Assembly: GCA_028448965.1 (NCBI GenBank)
Contig: JAONQT010000003.1
Coordinates: 1-56,056, forward strand
From: Candidatus Nitrosopumilus sp.
GTDB taxonomy: Archaea; Thermoproteota; Nitrososphaeria; Nitrososphaerales; Nitrosopumilaceae
Reading direction: 5' to 3'
Length of the DNA: 56,056 bases
A program made the position numbers and the translations under genes. How positions within the stretch are numbered: position 1 is the first letter of the stretch; each line of letters starts with the position of its first letter. This document shows, piece by piece, positions 8,222-17,138 of the stretch. The notes beneath the pieces are model-generated. The model made no database searches and was not told the origin of the DNA. It saw only the letters and a program-made list of their open reading frames with translations.

Positions 8222-8229
8222 TTTTTATC
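8222..8229 (+). promoter_or_regulatory. TATA box of rps13
   Basis: TTTTTATC is centred about 28 nt before TTG 8255. With archaeal spacing of about 25 nt from TATA to start site, transcription would begin at or next to that codon, which supports a leaderless rps13 message. Confidence 0.55.
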
Positions 8230-8254
8230 GGGGTTTCTTAGAATTTTGGAATAC

Positions 8255-8815
8255 TTGAGTAGCCAAGAATACAGACACATTGTAAGAATCGTAGGTAACG
8301 ATATTCCAGGAGAAAGAAAACTTCTCGTAGGATTAACTCAAATCAAAGGTATAGGATATAATTTTGCAACAGCAATTACATCAACATTAAAAATTAATCA
8401 AAATTCCAACATTGGTCATCTTACAGAAGAAAATGTTCAAGCAATTGAAAAATTAATCTTAAATCCAATTGAAGCAAAATTTCCATCATGGTTTATCAAT
8501 AGACAAAGAGATATTGAAACTGGAAAAGATTTACATTTGTTAACATCAGATATTCCATTTACATTAAGAAATGATATTGAAAGAGAAAGAATAACTGCCA
8601 GTTGGAGAGGTTATCGTCATCTAAGTGGTCTAAAAGTTAGAGGACAAAGAACTAGAACATCAGGCAGAAAAGGTGGAGCAGTAGGAGTAGCAAAAGGTGG
8701 ATTAGCAGCTCCAGTTAAGAAAGGAAGTGCAGGTGTACCAGCAGCAGATGCACCAGCAGCAGATGCACCAGCAGCAGCACCAGCAGCAGCACCAGCAACG
8801 GAGAAAAAAGAATAG
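8255..8815 (+). CDS. rps13: 30S ribosomal protein S13
   Basis: Core S13 sequence is clear: [19 protein letters not shown] near the N-terminus, the helix-hairpin-helix KGIGYNFA, and the basic end [13 protein letters not shown]. The frame also contains a TTG at 8246. TTG 8255 (MSSQEYRH) is preferred because it fits family length and lies about 28 nt after a TATA box. The last 35 or so residues form an Ala/Pro-rich tail with PAADA repeats ending in EKKE, longer than usual for S13. Nine nt separate it from rps4; the two are certainly one operon. Confidence 0.93.
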   Translation: MSSQEYRHIVRIVGNDIPGERKLLVGLTQIKGIGYNFATAITSTLKINQNSNIGHLTEENVQAIEKLILNPIEAKFPSWFINRQRDIETGKDLHLLTSDIPFTLRNDIERERITASWRGYRHLSGLKVRGQRTRTSGRKGGAVGVAKGGLAAPVKKGSAGVPAADAPAADAPAAAPAAAPATEKKE

Positions 8816-8824
8816 GTGTTTTGA

Positions 8825-9505
8825 ATGGGAGATCCTAAATATCCACGTAAAGCTTGGCGTAAACCAAAACGACCTCTTAATTATGAATTAAAGATGGAAG
8901 AGTTGCAAACTCTGGGTACATTTGGATTAAGAACTAAAAGAGAATTATGGAAAGCACATACTGAATTATCTCGGGTTAGACAACAAGCAAGATCATTACT
9001 AGCTTTAACACAAAAAATTAGAGATGAAAAAGAACCAATATTATTGAAGTCACTTGCAAGAATTGGTCTAATATCAAATGATGCAACATTAGATGATGTA
9101 CTTAATCTAAAACCTACAGATTTACTTGCACGAAGATTACAAACTATTGTTTCAAACAAATTAGGATTTAAAACACCATATCAAGCAAGACAGGCAGTAA
9201 TTCATGGTCACATCATGGTTGGAGATAGAAAAGTCGATATTCCATCATATACAGTTACAGTATCAGAAGAGGATAGTGTTCATTTTAGTCCTGAATCTAA
9301 AATTCCAGAAATGTTAGAAAAAACTAAAGTGAAAGTAACTACTGAAATTGAAGAAGAAGTGGAGGTTCAAGCATCTACTGAAGCAAAATCTACTGAAGCA
9401 AAATCTACTGAAGCAAAATCTACTGAAGCAAAATCTACTGAAGCAAAATCTACTGAAGCAAAATCTACTGAAGCAGTAAAAGAAGATAAACCTTCAACAG
9501 ACTAA
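8825..9505 (+). CDS. rps4: 30S ribosomal protein S4 with STEAK-repeat tail
   Basis: 226 residues. The N-terminal part (YPRKAWRKPKRPLNYE) and the S4 RNA-binding domain (about 100-165, RQAVIHGHIMVGDRKVDIPSY) match archaeal S4. The tail after about residue 183 consists of six STEAK repeats and one STEAV repeat, then an acidic end. The usual archaeal neighbour rps11 is not next to it; glmS follows after 49 nt. The tail is probably disordered and exposed on the ribosome. Confidence 0.94.
   Translation: MGDPKYPRKAWRKPKRPLNYELKMEELQTLGTFGLRTKRELWKAHTELSRVRQQARSLLALTQKIRDEKEPILLKSLARIGLISNDATLDDVLNLKPTDLLARRLQTIVSNKLGFKTPYQARQAVIHGHIMVGDRKVDIPSYTVTVSEEDSVHFSPESKIPEMLEKTKVKVTTEIEEEVEVQASTEAKSTEAKSTEAKSTEAKSTEAKSTEAKSTEAVKEDKPSTD
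9374..9478 (+). repeat. Seven 15-bp tandem repeats in rps4
   Basis: Six perfect copies of TCTACTGAAGCAAAA and a seventh ending GTA, all in frame. They encode Ser-Thr-Glu-Ala-Lys repeats. Perfect identity at DNA level points to recent slippage expansion. Confidence 0.95.
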
Positions 9506-9554
9506 TCAAAGTATCATTATCAGTAAATACCCCTAATTATCAAATAGAATTACA

Positions 9555-11312
9555 ATGTGTTCAATAATTGGCTATTCTGGAAATGAAATTGCAGCTCCAA
9601 TAATTGTAAAGGGACTCAAACGGATGGAGTATCGAGGATATGATAGTGTAGGAGTTGCAACAGAATCAGAAAATCAAATTAAATTAAAAAAAGGAATTGG
9701 TAAAGTTAACGAAGTAAATTCAAAAATACAATTAGATACATTACCAGGTAAAACAGGTATAGGTCATACAAGATGGGCAACTCATGGAAAAGTTACAGAA
9801 CTTAATGCACATCCACATCCAAGTAATTCTGGAAAAATTGCAATAGTACACAATGGGATAATAGAAAATTTTGAAGAATTAAAAAAACAGTTACAAGATG
9901 AGGGATATAATTTCAAAAGTGAAACAGATAGTGAAATAATTGCAAATTTACTTCAAAAAAATTATGAATTCACAAAAAATGTTAAAGATACAATTATCAA
10001 AACAGTAGCAGAAATCAAAGGTCATTATGCATTTGTTGCAATGTTTGAAAATGGTCAACTTGCAGCAGCTAGATTTCATGAACCATTAATTATTGGTGTC
10101 GGAGAAGAAAATATTTTCTTGTCAAGTGATGTTTTAGGATTTATTGAATATACAGATAATGCAATATACATGAAAAGTAAAAATTTTATAATTTTAGATA
10201 ATAAAGAATTTAAAATTTTAGATTTTAATGGTGAACAGGTTAAACATGAAATTACAAAAGTTTCAAAAGAATTTGGGGATGCATACAAGGGGGATTATGC
10301 ACATTTTACATTAAAAGAAATTTATGAACAACCAGATGTGATCTTAAAAGCAGGAGAAAAAACAGTAAAGGGTTTAGAAGAAGCAGTAGAATACATTAAA
10401 AATGCAAAAAATATCTACATTACAGGTAGTGGAACAAGCTATAACTCTGCACTCATTGCAAAACAAATTTTATCAAAATATGTTAAAATTAAAGCAGAGC
10501 CAATTATCGCAAGTGAACTTCAATTTTCACCAGAAACTATTGAAGAAAATTCAGTTCTAATTGCAATATCACAAAGTGGAGAGAGTGCAGATGTTTTAGA
10601 GGCTGTAAGAATTGTAAAAAAATTAAACTGTAAAATTATTTCTATTGTTAATTTACTCACATCATCACTTACGCGTAAGGGAGATGTCATATTAGGAATG
10701 AATTGTGGACCAGAAATTGGAGTTGCTGCAACAAAAAGCTTTACTGCACAATTAATAATATTATATAAAATTGTACAAAAATTAAGTGAAAATATCACAA
10801 TTAATTTTGAAGAATTTTCAGAATCAATTTCAAAAATGATAGAAAATCCAGTTGAAATTCAAAAGATTGCAAAAGAATTGAAAAATGTATCAGACATTTA
10901 CATTTTAGGTAGAGGAATAAACTATCCAATTGCAATAGAATCAGCATTAAAATTAAAAGAATTAACATACATTCATGCAGAAGGAATTCCAGGTGGAGAA
11001 TTAAAACATGGTCCTCTGGCATTAATGGACACAGATGTTTTTGTAATTATCATTAATCCAAATGATTCAACATATACTGACACATTAACAAGTGCACGAG
11101 AAATTAAAGCTCGTGGAGCAAAAATTATTGGTGTTTCAGATATTGAAAGTGACATTTATGATTATTGGATAGAAATTCCAAAAATTAATGAAATATTATA
11201 TCCAATTTCAGAAATTATTCCAATACAACTACTAGCATATTATTCAGCATTAGAAAAAGATACAGATCCAGATTATCCTAGAAATTTAGCAAAATCAGTC
11301 ACTGTAAAATAA
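9555..11312 (+). CDS. glmS: Glutamine--fructose-6-phosphate aminotransferase
   Basis: 585 residues. Makes glucosamine-6-phosphate from fructose-6-phosphate and glutamine, the entry to amino-sugar and glycan synthesis. The protein begins MCSIIGYSG, so Cys2 becomes the N-terminal nucleophile of the class II amidotransferase domain (about 1-215; GHTRWATHG and HNGIIENF visible). Two SIS isomerase domains follow (about 260-400 and 430-585; TGSGTSYN, SQSGESADV, and the terminal DPDYPRNLAKSVTVK). All expected parts are present at normal length. Confidence 0.96.
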   Translation: MCSIIGYSGNEIAAPIIVKGLKRMEYRGYDSVGVATESENQIKLKKGIGKVNEVNSKIQLDTLPGKTGIGHTRWATHGKVTELNAHPHPSNSGKIAIVHNGIIENFEELKKQLQDEGYNFKSETDSEIIANLLQKNYEFTKNVKDTIIKTVAEIKGHYAFVAMFENGQLAAARFHEPLIIGVGEENIFLSSDVLGFIEYTDNAIYMKSKNFIILDNKEFKILDFNGEQVKHEITKVSKEFGDAYKGDYAHFTLKEIYEQPDVILKAGEKTVKGLEEAVEYIKNAKNIYITGSGTSYNSALIAKQILSKYVKIKAEPIIASELQFSPETIEENSVLIAISQSGESADVLEAVRIVKKLNCKIISIVNLLTSSLTRKGDVILGMNCGPEIGVAATKSFTAQLIILYKIVQKLSENITINFEEFSESISKMIENPVEIQKIAKELKNVSDIYILGRGINYPIAIESALKLKELTYIHAEGIPGGELKHGPLALMDTDVFVIIINPNDSTYTDTLTSAREIKARGAKIIGVSDIESDIYDYWIEIPKINEILYPISEIIPIQLLAYYSALEKDTDPDYPRNLAKSVTVK

Positions 11313-11328
11313 CATAATTCCAACATTA

Positions 11329-11721
11329 CTAACTGGAATTAGTTCCAGAATGATCATGAATTTTTACTTCATTGATTATTTTATCCATGATCTGTTGTTG
11401 TCCCCCTGCATTATCTATTGTTACCAGAAGTAAGTTTCCACTAGGTAATGGAATTGTTGCACGTCTTAATTTTTCGTAGACTGCCAAAGTGTATAGTCCT
11501 TCCCCAATTTTGGGATAATGTTTTTCTCGAGATTTCCATGCAGTTATTGCATGATGAAGAGTTTCTTGTGTTTCCTCAGGAGATAGCAGTAGAGGGGTAT
11601 CAGGTTTTGAACCTTTAGCAAGAATTTCACCAGATTTGTTTGCTACTGCAACAAATCTAATATTTTTATCTAAAGTAAACAGTCTATTTACAAAACGCCC
11701 ATATTCTATAATTTGACTCAT
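11329..11721 (-). CDS. Conserved small protein, possible roadblock/profilin-like fold
   Basis: 130 residues without signal peptide or membrane helix. The pattern NIRFVAVANKSGEILAKG followed by a central helix and LYTLAVYEKLRRATIPLPSGNLLLVTID resembles roadblock/longin-type sensor domains, which bind regulatory GTPases or form dimers. That call is weak. It lies 125 nt downstream of the CobT-like gene on the same strand and has its own space for a promoter. No function is assigned. Confidence 0.65.
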   Translation of the reverse strand: MSQIIEYGRFVNRLFTLDKNIRFVAVANKSGEILAKGSKPDTPLLLSPEETQETLHHAITAWKSREKHYPKIGEGLYTLAVYEKLRRATIPLPSGNLLLVTIDNAGGQQQIMDKIINEVKIHDHSGTNSS

Positions 11722-11846
11722 GTGAAATTAATCTTAGAGCAGAACATAACTATATTGAATGAAATTTTGAAACAATGTTTAGTTTTTTTGGATTATCTAA
11801 AAATTTGTTTAATGTTTGTACTTAATTTTAGACTTTTATCAATACG

Positions 11847-12917
11847 TCAAAGATTTGATAGAGTAGATAATCGATCATATTCCTGTTCTGCAAGATTCAA
11901 AAATTTTGTAGAGTCATTGCCAGTTTTGAGCATGGATGAGATAATAGTACCTCCAGCACCTACACCTTCTTTTCCAAATCCTTCTGAAAATGCCTTTAAA
12001 CCAGAATATTTAGAATTATTTAATCCAGGATTTACAGAAATTGCAGGTATGTCTGCAATCTGTTCAACTAGATTTGTAAAATTTGCATTTTGATCATTTG
12101 TAATGTATGAAGTAGTTCCGATTGCAGTATTTTCTTCATTAAATCCAATTTTAGATGCAAATGCTAAAACAGCAGTCATTTGAGTTCCACCAGCTAACAT
12201 TACTTTAGAAACAGCTGATGCAGAACTTAACATTCCTGCAACAAAAGCAATCATAGGATCACCAACTTTTGCAAGTATACTGTATGGATGATCAGAGTCA
12301 ATTCGTTTAAGTGCAGAATCAACAATTTCATTTTTTAATTTTATAGGATTAGTAGGAATACTAGAACTTACTTTTGCATCAAAATCAAAAGCTCGTAAAA
12401 CAGCTAAAGCAGTTGTTGTTCCAGCAGGAATACTTTCACCAATTACTAAACAATCAGTTAATGAGGCCATATTTCTTCCAACAATTCTACCATATTCAAC
12501 AGCAGCAGAAACTTCAGAATCAGTCATTGCAGATTCAACAGAAATATTTTTTCCGAAAGATAAACCAGTTTCAATAAAAGGTAATTGAGGTGTAATTTTA
12601 CTTCCAGCATTAATTGTTAAATGAGGAATACTTGCAGATTCTAAAGCTGTTTTTGTTAAGAGACCAGGAGTGGGCTTTCCATCAGGAGTCATCGGAATAT
12701 TATCAATTGTTTTACAATATCCATAGTGAAGATATTCTGCATCAGCTGGAGGTGTATATTGCATTGAATTAGTATCAGCACCAGCAATAGTAATTCCTGG
12801 AATTTCACAAGTTTGAGTATAAGACATTACAAAAGAAAAAAGAAATCTTCCAGATTTTACAGATTCAAGAAAGTTTTGAGCCTGTTTAACATTACCAAAT
12901 AATTCAAAATTTTCCAA
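11847..12917 (-). CDS. CobT-like nicotinate-nucleotide phosphoribosyltransferase family protein
   Basis: 356 residues. Archaeal CobT-like family, related to the enzyme that activates the lower base of cobamides with nicotinate mononucleotide. Visible marks are the glycine-rich VIGESIPAGTTTALAVLRA and VMLAGGTQMTAVLAFA and a late GFGKEGVGAGG. Ammonia-oxidising archaea make cobalamin, so a role in lower-ligand activation is plausible, but the exact base cannot be told. It lies 7 nt downstream of the MBL hydrolase gene, in one operon with it and with the NAD(P)HX epimerase. Confidence 0.8.
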   Translation of the reverse strand: MENFELFGNVKQAQNFLESVKSGRFLFSFVMSYTQTCEIPGITIAGADTNSMQYTPPADAEYLHYGYCKTIDNIPMTPDGKPTPGLLTKTALESASIPHLTINAGSKITPQLPFIETGLSFGKNISVESAMTDSEVSAAVEYGRIVGRNMASLTDCLVIGESIPAGTTTALAVLRAFDFDAKVSSSIPTNPIKLKNEIVDSALKRIDSDHPYSILAKVGDPMIAFVAGMLSSASAVSKVMLAGGTQMTAVLAFASKIGFNEENTAIGTTSYITNDQNANFTNLVEQIADIPAISVNPGLNNSKYSGLKAFSEGFGKEGVGAGGTIISSMLKTGNDSTKFLNLAEQEYDRLSTLSNL

Positions 12918-12924
12918 AATATCA

Positions 12925-13533
12925 CTAACCCATCATATCTAGAAACTGTTGTTCAGTTCGTTTTTGCATTATCATATTACTCATTTTTTCTTTCCCCATA
13001 GTGGATACTTCAGTCGGACCATAATTATGACCAGGATACAAGACCAAATTATCATCTAAAGAGTAAAGCACATCAAAAAGACTATGATAAAGTTTAGATG
13101 CACTACCTCCAGGTAAATCAATTCTGCCACAATTACCAACAAATAATGTATCACCTGAAAAAATATTTCCGTCACCAACTAAACAAATACCATCATCAGA
13201 ATGTCCAGGGGTATGAAGAACTTTTAATTTTGAATTACCAAATTCAACAAAATCTCCATCTTTTACAGTAATATCATTTTTCAATGTTGAAGATTCATGT
13301 TGAATGATAGGAGCATTTGTAGATTCAACCATTTCTTGGTTTCCTCTAGTATGATCATCATGATAGTGAGTATTCACAATATATTTTATTTTTAAATTAT
13401 TATTTTCAATTATTAATTCTAATTCCATTAAATTCCAAGAAGGATCTATAATTATAGATTCACTAGTATTTTCATCAACTACAATGTAAGAGAAATTCTG
13501 CATTGGTCCAACTGGAATTTGATGTACTATCAT
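12925..13533 (-). CDS. MBL-fold metallo-hydrolase (glyoxalase II-like)
   Basis: 202 residues. Zinc-binding motif THYHDDH gives H56, H58, D60 and H61; further ligands are in HTPGHSDDGICL, SGDTLF and YPGHNYGPT. The length and motif order match glyoxalase II-like thioesterases and persulfide dioxygenases without extra domains. Substrate unknown. The start codon overlaps the stop of the NAD(P)HX epimerase gene by 4 nt. Confidence 0.88.
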   Translation of the reverse strand: MIVHQIPVGPMQNFSYIVVDENTSESIIIDPSWNLMELELIIENNNLKIKYIVNTHYHDDHTRGNQEMVESTNAPIIQHESSTLKNDITVKDGDFVEFGNSKLKVLHTPGHSDDGICLVGDGNIFSGDTLFVGNCGRIDLPGGSASKLYHSLFDVLYSLDDNLVLYPGHNYGPTEVSTMGKEKMSNMIMQKRTEQQFLDMMG

Positions 13534-14177
13534 AGAATTCCTTCTTCAGCTTCAACAGGAATTCCAATTTTTTCGGCATAGAGTTCACCAGTTAGATCCT
13601 TTCTTTTTGGAATACCTTCTTTCATTTTATGAAATGTAACTGTCATATCACATTTTGTAAAGATATTGGCAGTATTTCCTGTTTGAGGGTCTAATCCAGA
13701 TGGAACATCTACAGCAAATTTGTAACAATCAGTTGAATTGATATAATTAATTGCAGATGCATATGGTTCTCTAATTTCACCAGTAATTCCAGTACCTAAA
13801 ATTCCATCTATAATGATGTCAGGTTTAAAATTAAAATCCAAAGAATTTCCAGACATTAATTTTACGGATGGCATTTTTTGTAAAATAGACCAATTCCAAT
13901 TACTTTCATCAGTTTTAATTTTTTCAGGTTCACCAAGAAGCATAACAGTGACGTTTGATCCATATCCAGCTAAATGTCTAGCCATTACCAAACCATCTCC
14001 ACCATTATTTCCCAAACCTACAAAAACTAAAATATTTTTTGAGGCTATATTTTCGAATTTAGTAATTAAACGTCTTACTGCAGCAGCGCCAGCATTTTCC
14101 ATCATGAATTTTTTTAAAAAACCCATATCATGACCTTTATTTTCAATTTGATACATTTGATCTACAGTTATTTCCAT
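13530..14177 (-). CDS. nnrE: NAD(P)H-hydrate epimerase (YjeF N-terminal domain only)
   Basis: 215 residues, the epimerase half of the NAD(P)HX repair pair, without a fused dehydratase. Diagnostic stretches are VFVGLGNNGGDGLVMARHL, DGILGTGITGE and AVDVPSGLDPQTG, all characteristic of the YjeF_N domain. It interconverts the R and S forms of damaged hydrated NAD(P)H. The partner dehydratase is not in the window. First gene of a three- or four-gene minus-strand operon. Confidence 0.92.
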   Translation of the reverse strand: MEITVDQMYQIENKGHDMGFLKKFMMENAGAAAVRRLITKFENIASKNILVFVGLGNNGGDGLVMARHLAGYGSNVTVMLLGEPEKIKTDESNWNWSILQKMPSVKLMSGNSLDFNFKPDIIIDGILGTGITGEIREPYASAINYINSTDCYKFAVDVPSGLDPQTGNTANIFTKCDMTVTFHKMKEGIPKRKDLTGELYAEKIGIPVEAEEGIL

Positions 14178-14249
14178 ACTTTACATCAGAATAATTACCA
14201 AAATAAAAGTTTAGCAAACGGCTTTATCCTAGTTTTAGAACATTGTAAC

Positions 14250-14864
14250 ATGACATTAAAAAATGTTAAACCATCATTGAATAAAATAACAAAAACTTTA
14301 GCTGCAACTCAAGATTCAAGAGAATTTTTGCTAAAAAATACTAGAGAAATAATTATTCTGTGTAGTAAATCAATCATTGCAGTTCATAAGGGAGATTTAG
14401 TAACTGCTAAAAATAATTTAAAACAAGCTGATACATTATTAAAAAAATACAAGAAAAAAGCAACAGGTCAGTTAAGAAGATATCTCATTACACCAGAACA
14501 AGAATTTGTTGAAGCAGCATGTTTAATTGCAGTTGTTGAAAAAAAAGATATTCCATCAGATAAAAAATTAGCAGTAATGCCAGAATCATATGTTTTAGGA
14601 TTACTAGATTGTGTAGGGGAGTTAAAAAGACGAGTTTTTGATGAAATGCGAACAGGAAATATCGATGAAGCAGTAAGATTTTTTGAAATTATGGAAGGCT
14701 TGTATCTTCAGCTTTATACTTTCTCATTATATGATAAAGTTGTAAAAGAGGCAAGACGAAAAATTGATGTGAACAGAATTTTGGTCGATGATGTTAGATC
14801 TGCAATTACAGAAGAAAAAAGACGAACAGAATTAATTAAAGCATTAGAAAAACTTGAAAAGTAA
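14250..14864 (+). CDS. Translin family protein
   Basis: 204 residues from ATG 14250; an in-frame ATG at 14130 would add an unrelated 40-residue stretch antisense to nnrE. The preferred start lies 24 nt after a TATA-like CTTTATCC (14222-14229). The all-helical sequence with SREFLLKNTREIIILCSKSIIAVHKGD and ESYVLGLLDCVGELKRRVFDEMRTG is typical of archaeal translin/TRAX relatives, which bind single-stranded nucleic acid as ring-shaped oligomers. Some family members have RNase activity through acidic residues. Confidence 0.82.
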   Translation: MTLKNVKPSLNKITKTLAATQDSREFLLKNTREIIILCSKSIIAVHKGDLVTAKNNLKQADTLLKKYKKKATGQLRRYLITPEQEFVEAACLIAVVEKKDIPSDKKLAVMPESYVLGLLDCVGELKRRVFDEMRTGNIDEAVRFFEIMEGLYLQLYTFSLYDKVVKEARRKIDVNRILVDDVRSAITEEKRRTELIKALEKLEK

Positions 14865-14874
14865 TTTTAAAAAA

Positions 14875-14962
14875 TGGTGCGGATGATGGGATTTGAACCC
14901 ACGTACTCCTAAGAGACTAGCCCCTCAAGCTAGCGCCTTTGGCCAGGCTGGGCGACATCCGC
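14875..14962 (-). tRNA. tRNA-Leu (GAG)
   Basis: Acceptor stem GCGGATG/CATCCGC, anticodon stem CTAGC/GCTAG with loop TTGAGGG giving anticodon GAG, a long variable arm with a CTC/GAG stem, and a TTCAAAT T-loop. The CCA end is encoded (14875-14877). The long variable arm is the class II feature expected for Leu. No intron is seen. Confidence 0.95.
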
Positions 14963-14982
14963 AACAAAAGAATCTTGAATGG

Positions 14983-14990
14983 TTTTTATA
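14983..14990 (+). promoter_or_regulatory. TATA box of the rpoN-eno-rps2 operon
   Basis: TTTTTATA ends 22 nt before GTG 15013, the preferred start of rpoN. The spacing implies a leaderless message and argues against the upstream TTG at 14995. Confidence 0.6.
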
Positions 14991-15012
14991 ATCCTTGGCG
15001 ACTTTTTCGAAC

Positions 15013-15249
15013 GTGTTAATTCCTGTTAGATGTTTTACATGTGGAAATTTAATTGCAGATAAATTCGACGATTATCAAACAAAACTCAAAGCAGGAGAGG
15101 ATCCTGAAAAAGTTCTAAATGAATTGCAAATTAACAGATATTGTTGTAGAAGGATGCTTCTTACTACAGTTGAAACAATTCAACAAGTTATTCCATTTTA
15201 TGAATCAATTCAGAAAAGAAAACAAGAAGTTCAAGCTGAATTAGATTAA
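15013..15249 (+). CDS. rpoN: DNA-directed RNA polymerase subunit N (Rpb10)
   Basis: About 78 residues from GTG 15013 (MLIPVRCFTCGNLIADK). Zinc ligands are the CFTC pair and the NRYCCRRML pair, the invariant Rpb10 signature. An in-frame TTG at 14995 would add six residues not found in the family. It opens the conserved archaeal series rpoN-eno-rps2-mvk; eno starts just after the stop. Confidence 0.95.
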   Translation: MLIPVRCFTCGNLIADKFDDYQTKLKAGEDPEKVLNELQINRYCCRRMLLTTVETIQQVIPFYESIQKRKQEVQAELD

Positions 15250-15250
15250 T

Positions 15251-16489
15251 TTGTCCAAAATCACTTCCATCGAAGGACGTGTTTTATTCAATAGTAGAGG
15301 CAGTAAAACAATTGAAGTTGATATAAAATCAGATAGTAAGTTTCTAGGGAGAGTTTGTGCACCGTCAGGTGCAAGTGTAGGAAAATATGAAGCAGTCAGT
15401 TTTCCAAATGGAGGTCCAGAAGAAAGTCTCAAAATATTAACACAAAATTCTCAAAAATTTATTGGATTAGATTCATCGGATTTAAAAACAATTCATGATA
15501 CTTTGAAAAGTTTAGACAGTACTAGTAATTATTCAGTTATTGGAGGATCACTTGCATTTGCAGTAACAATTGCATCAATGGAATCAGCATCAAAATCATT
15601 AGAACAACCATTATTCAAAACATTATCAAATGATTCAGATATTAAATGTCCATTTCCGTTAGGAAATATTTTGGGTGGTGGTGCACATGCAGGACCTGGG
15701 ACTCCAGATATTCAAGAAATTTTAATTTGTGCAGCTGGTTCAAAAACTATCGAAGATGCAATTGAAATAAATTTAGCAGTTCATAAAGAATTACGAGAAG
15801 TTTTAGAAAAGGAAGATCCTAACTTTACAAATGGAAGAGGGGACGAAGGTGGATGGGCACCAAAATTAGAAAATCAGAAAGCACTAGAAGTTTCAGCAAA
15901 AGCTTGTGAGAATTTGGGATTCACTTTAGGTAAAGAAGTTTCATTGGGAGTAGATTTTGCATCATCAACACAATGGAATGAAGAGAAAGGAAAATATTTG
16001 TATGAAAGATCTGGGTTTGAAAATTCAACTGGAGAACAAATTGATTTTGCAGCAGATATTATTGATAAATTCAAATTAATTTATGCCGAAGATGCAGTTC
16101 ATGAAGAAGCATTTGAAGACATGGCAGAATTAACTGCAAAATTTCCAAACACACTTGTAACAGGTGATGATTTGACGGTCACAAGTAAAGATATTCTAAC
16201 AAAAGCAATTGAGGTTAAAGCATGTAATGCAGCAATTTTGAAAGTTAACCAAGCAGGTAGTCTATTTGATGCTCTCGAATTTGCAAATATTGCGAATCAA
16301 AATAATATTAGATTAATCACATCACATAGATCTGGAGAATCTACAGATTCTCAAATTTCACACATAGGTATAGCGACAAAGTCAAAAATGCTCAAAGTGG
16401 GCGTAGTAGGAGGTGAAAGAGTAGCAAAATTAAACGAATTATTACGCTTATCAGGGCATGATTTTATATGTGGCATGGCGGAGATTTAA
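15251..16489 (+). CDS. eno: Enolase
   Basis: 412 residues from TTG 15251. Interconverts 2-phosphoglycerate and phosphoenolpyruvate. Metal ligands appear in LGVDFASS, IYAEDAV and VTGDDL; the catalytic Lys is in AILKVNQAGS; the substrate loop SHRSGES and the C-terminal GGERVAKLNELLR are intact. The N-terminal SRGSKTIEVD replaces the more common SRGNPTVEVD, and the phosphate loop reads SGASVGKYEA. It overlaps no other gene and lies in the rpoN-rps2 operon. Confidence 0.94.
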   Translation: MSKITSIEGRVLFNSRGSKTIEVDIKSDSKFLGRVCAPSGASVGKYEAVSFPNGGPEESLKILTQNSQKFIGLDSSDLKTIHDTLKSLDSTSNYSVIGGSLAFAVTIASMESASKSLEQPLFKTLSNDSDIKCPFPLGNILGGGAHAGPGTPDIQEILICAAGSKTIEDAIEINLAVHKELREVLEKEDPNFTNGRGDEGGWAPKLENQKALEVSAKACENLGFTLGKEVSLGVDFASSTQWNEEKGKYLYERSGFENSTGEQIDFAADIIDKFKLIYAEDAVHEEAFEDMAELTAKFPNTLVTGDDLTVTSKDILTKAIEVKACNAAILKVNQAGSLFDALEFANIANQNNIRLITSHRSGESTDSQISHIGIATKSKMLKVGVVGGERVAKLNELLRLSGHDFICGMAEI

Positions 16490-16496
16490 AATCGTC

Positions 16497-17120
16497 ATGA
16501 GTGAACAAACTGAATCAATAGACATCAAGAAGAAAGTTATTTCAACAGGGATCAGAGTTGGAACACAAGTTAAAACAAAATTCATGAAACCATTTATCGA
16601 AAAAGCAAGTCCAGAAGGACTTTACATGTTAGATATTGATATGACATTAGAAAAAATTAACACTTCTGCAAAATTCATCAATAGAGTAGGAGCAGAAAAT
16701 ATCATAGTATGTTCTGGTAGACAATATGCAGGAATTCCAATTGAAAAATTCTGTGAGATGACAGGAGCTAAACAACTTCTTGGAAGGTTTATGCCAGGAA
16801 CATTAACTAATCCATCATTACCATACTATATTGAACCAAAATTAGTTTTCATTTCAGATCCTGAAGTAGACGAACAAGCATTAATTGAAGCAACTAATGC
16901 AGGAATTCCAGTGATTGGAATTGCAAATACAGACAACATTACATCAAAATTAGACATTATCATTCCAGCAAATAACAGAGGAAGAAAAGCACTGGCAACA
17001 GTTTACTGGTTACTAGTTCGTCAAATTCTCATTGAAAAAGGAGAATTAAAAGAAAATGAATCAATGAAATATGAAATTGATGATTTTGAAGCAAAGATGA
17101 CCGAAGAGGAAATCGAATAA
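16497..17120 (+). CDS. rps2: 30S ribosomal protein S2
   Basis: 207 residues from ATG 16497; the frame opens earlier, but that part is antisense noise over the end of eno. Archaeal S2 (eukaryotic SA) features include YMLDIDMTLEKINTSAKFI, ENIIVCSGRQYAG, GRFMPGTLTNPS and GIANTDNITS. It forms the usual archaeal pair with enolase. The mevalonate kinase gene follows after 18 nt. Confidence 0.96.
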   Translation: MSEQTESIDIKKKVISTGIRVGTQVKTKFMKPFIEKASPEGLYMLDIDMTLEKINTSAKFINRVGAENIIVCSGRQYAGIPIEKFCEMTGAKQLLGRFMPGTLTNPSLPYYIEPKLVFISDPEVDEQALIEATNAGIPVIGIANTDNITSKLDIIIPANNRGRKALATVYWLLVRQILIEKGELKENESMKYEIDDFEAKMTEEEIE

Positions 17121-17138
17121 AATAATTCCAGTATTTAA

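Noticed and set aside
8127-8254. Second C/D sRNA upstream of rps13
   Set aside because: A CTGA is present but no ordered C, D', C' and D boxes could be assembled on either strand.
14130-14249. Longer translin with 40 more N-terminal residues
   Set aside because: The extra stretch lies antisense to nnrE and the TATA box; ATG 14250 fits both the family and the promoter spacing.
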